Shown one piece after another: positions 5,192 to 5,696 of a DNA stretch of 5,696 bases. The position numbers and the translations under genes were made by a program. The stretch's first letter is position 1; each line of letters starts with the position of its first letter. This DNA comes from Flavobacteriaceae bacterium. GTDB taxonomy: Bacteria > Bacteroidota > Bacteroidia > Flavobacteriales > Flavobacteriaceae. The notes below the pieces were generated by a model. That model was not told the DNA's origin. It searched no databases and saw nothing but the letters and a program-made list of their open reading frames with translations. The stretch covers positions 1 to 5,696 of the forward strand of contig JAESTN010000171.1 in NCBI GenBank assembly GCA_016763595.1, in the 5' to 3' direction.

Positions 5192-5696
5192 CTAAACGAT
5201 ATAATCTTTCGCTTTTTCTAAGGCTTCTTTAATACCGCCAGGGTTTTTACCACCTGCAGTTGCGTAGAATTTTTGTCCACCACCACCACCATTGATGAAT
5301 TTCCCTAATTCTCGAACAACTTTACCTGCGTCCAATCCTTTTTCGTCTACCAGTTCTTTAGAAATAGAACAGGTTAATAATGCTTTGTCTTTAATAGCAG
5401 AACCAAATACTAAGAATAAGTTTTTATGTTCTTTTCCTAAATCAAAAGCTAAATTTTTAATTCCGTTGGCATCTAAATCTACTTTAGTAGCTAAGAACTG
5501 CACTCCGTTTATTTCTTGTAATTGACTTCTTAAATCTCCAATTAAATTTTTTGCTTTGGCTTTTAATAACTGCTCAATTTCTTTCTTTAAAGACGCGTTT
5601 TCATCTTGTAAATTTGTAATAGATTTTACAGTGCTTTTAGGATTTTTTAGCAATTGTTTAATAGCGCTAAATTCTTTGTCCATAACTTCGAAATAC
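5192..5696 (-). CDS. alaS: Alanyl-tRNA synthetase, C-terminal part (5' end off the right edge)
   Basis: The last 167 codons of alanyl-tRNA synthetase, which charges tRNA-Ala in the cytoplasm. The frame is open to the window edge (codons Tyr-Phe-Glu-Val precede the first Met at 5683-5681), so that Met is internal and the gene continues to the right. Visible parts, in order: the segment leading to LLKNPKS, a coiled-coil stretch (about 5632-5540, [17 protein letters not shown]), then the C-terminal DHHA1/C-Ala domain. The signature GGGGGQ at 5290-5273 is followed by [12 protein letters not shown], as in bacterial AlaRS. The aminoacylation and editing domains are outside the window. The stop is TAG at 5194-5192, followed by a strong intrinsic terminator. 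Assignment is secure from the domain end; the only close alternative is a free-standing DHHA1 protein, which the coiled-coil linker and spacing argue against. Confidence 0.93.
   Translation of the reverse strand, partial: YFEVMDKEFSAIKQLLKNPKSTVKSITNLQDENASLKKEIEQLLKAKAKNLIGDLRSQLQEINGVQFLATKVDLDANGIKNLAFDLGKEHKNLFLVFGSAIKDKALLTCSISKELVDEKGLDAGKVVRELGKFINGGGGGQKFYATAGGKNPGGIKEALEKAKDYIV

Noticed and set aside
5273..5290. Repeated CCA triplets resembling a simple repeat
   Set aside because: They encode the conserved Gly run of the AlaRS DHHA1 signature on the minus strand, so the repeat is coding, not a separate element.
5292..5525. Plus-strand open frame opposite alaS
   Set aside because: It is antisense to the conserved AlaRS C-terminal domain, ending just beside the GGGGGQ codons.

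Overview
The window is AT-rich DNA with no Shine-Dalgarno-like sequence ahead of most genes. It contains several matches to the Bacteroidota promoter pattern (TTTG near -33, TAnnTTTG near -7). The long-form aromatic amino acid hydroxylase, the GSCFA-family protein and the CBM9-like lipoprotein are all typical of marine or environmental Flavobacteriia. I therefore read it as a chromosomal segment of a Flavobacteriaceae-type organism. No IS element, phage gene, tRNA, rRNA or CRISPR array is visible.

Layout, left to right. Positions 1-802 (minus) hold the N-terminal 267 codons of a predicted outer lipoprotein with a CBM9-like carbohydrate-binding fold, probably starting at TTG; its 3' end lies off the left edge. 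A 141-bp divergent promoter region (803-943) with a small palindrome at its centre separates it from a 580-codon phenylalanine 4-monooxygenase-type hydroxylase (944-2686, plus). A single-domain rhodanese (2703-3011, plus) follows 16 bp later, probably in the same transcript. The rhodanese overlaps tail-to-tail by 4 bp with a gene for a small four-helix membrane protein (3008-3403, minus). Further right, all on the minus strand, are a GSCFA-family protein (3479-4441), an unrecognised membrane protein with four helices and a beta-rich tail (4495-5100), and the C-terminal end of alanyl-tRNA synthetase (5192 to the right edge). A clear intrinsic terminator follows alaS.

Functionally this is mostly housekeeping and metabolism: Phe-to-Tyr hydroxylation, sulfur-transfer chemistry, tRNA charging and surface glycan binding. 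I see no evidence for a coherent new multigene system. The points most worth a second look lie inside single genes: a duplicated beta-rich module in the C-terminal half of the hydroxylase, a helical insertion between its iron ligands, a possible Cys at the SGNH nucleophile position of the GSCFA protein, and the orphan membrane protein between alaS and the GSCFA gene.
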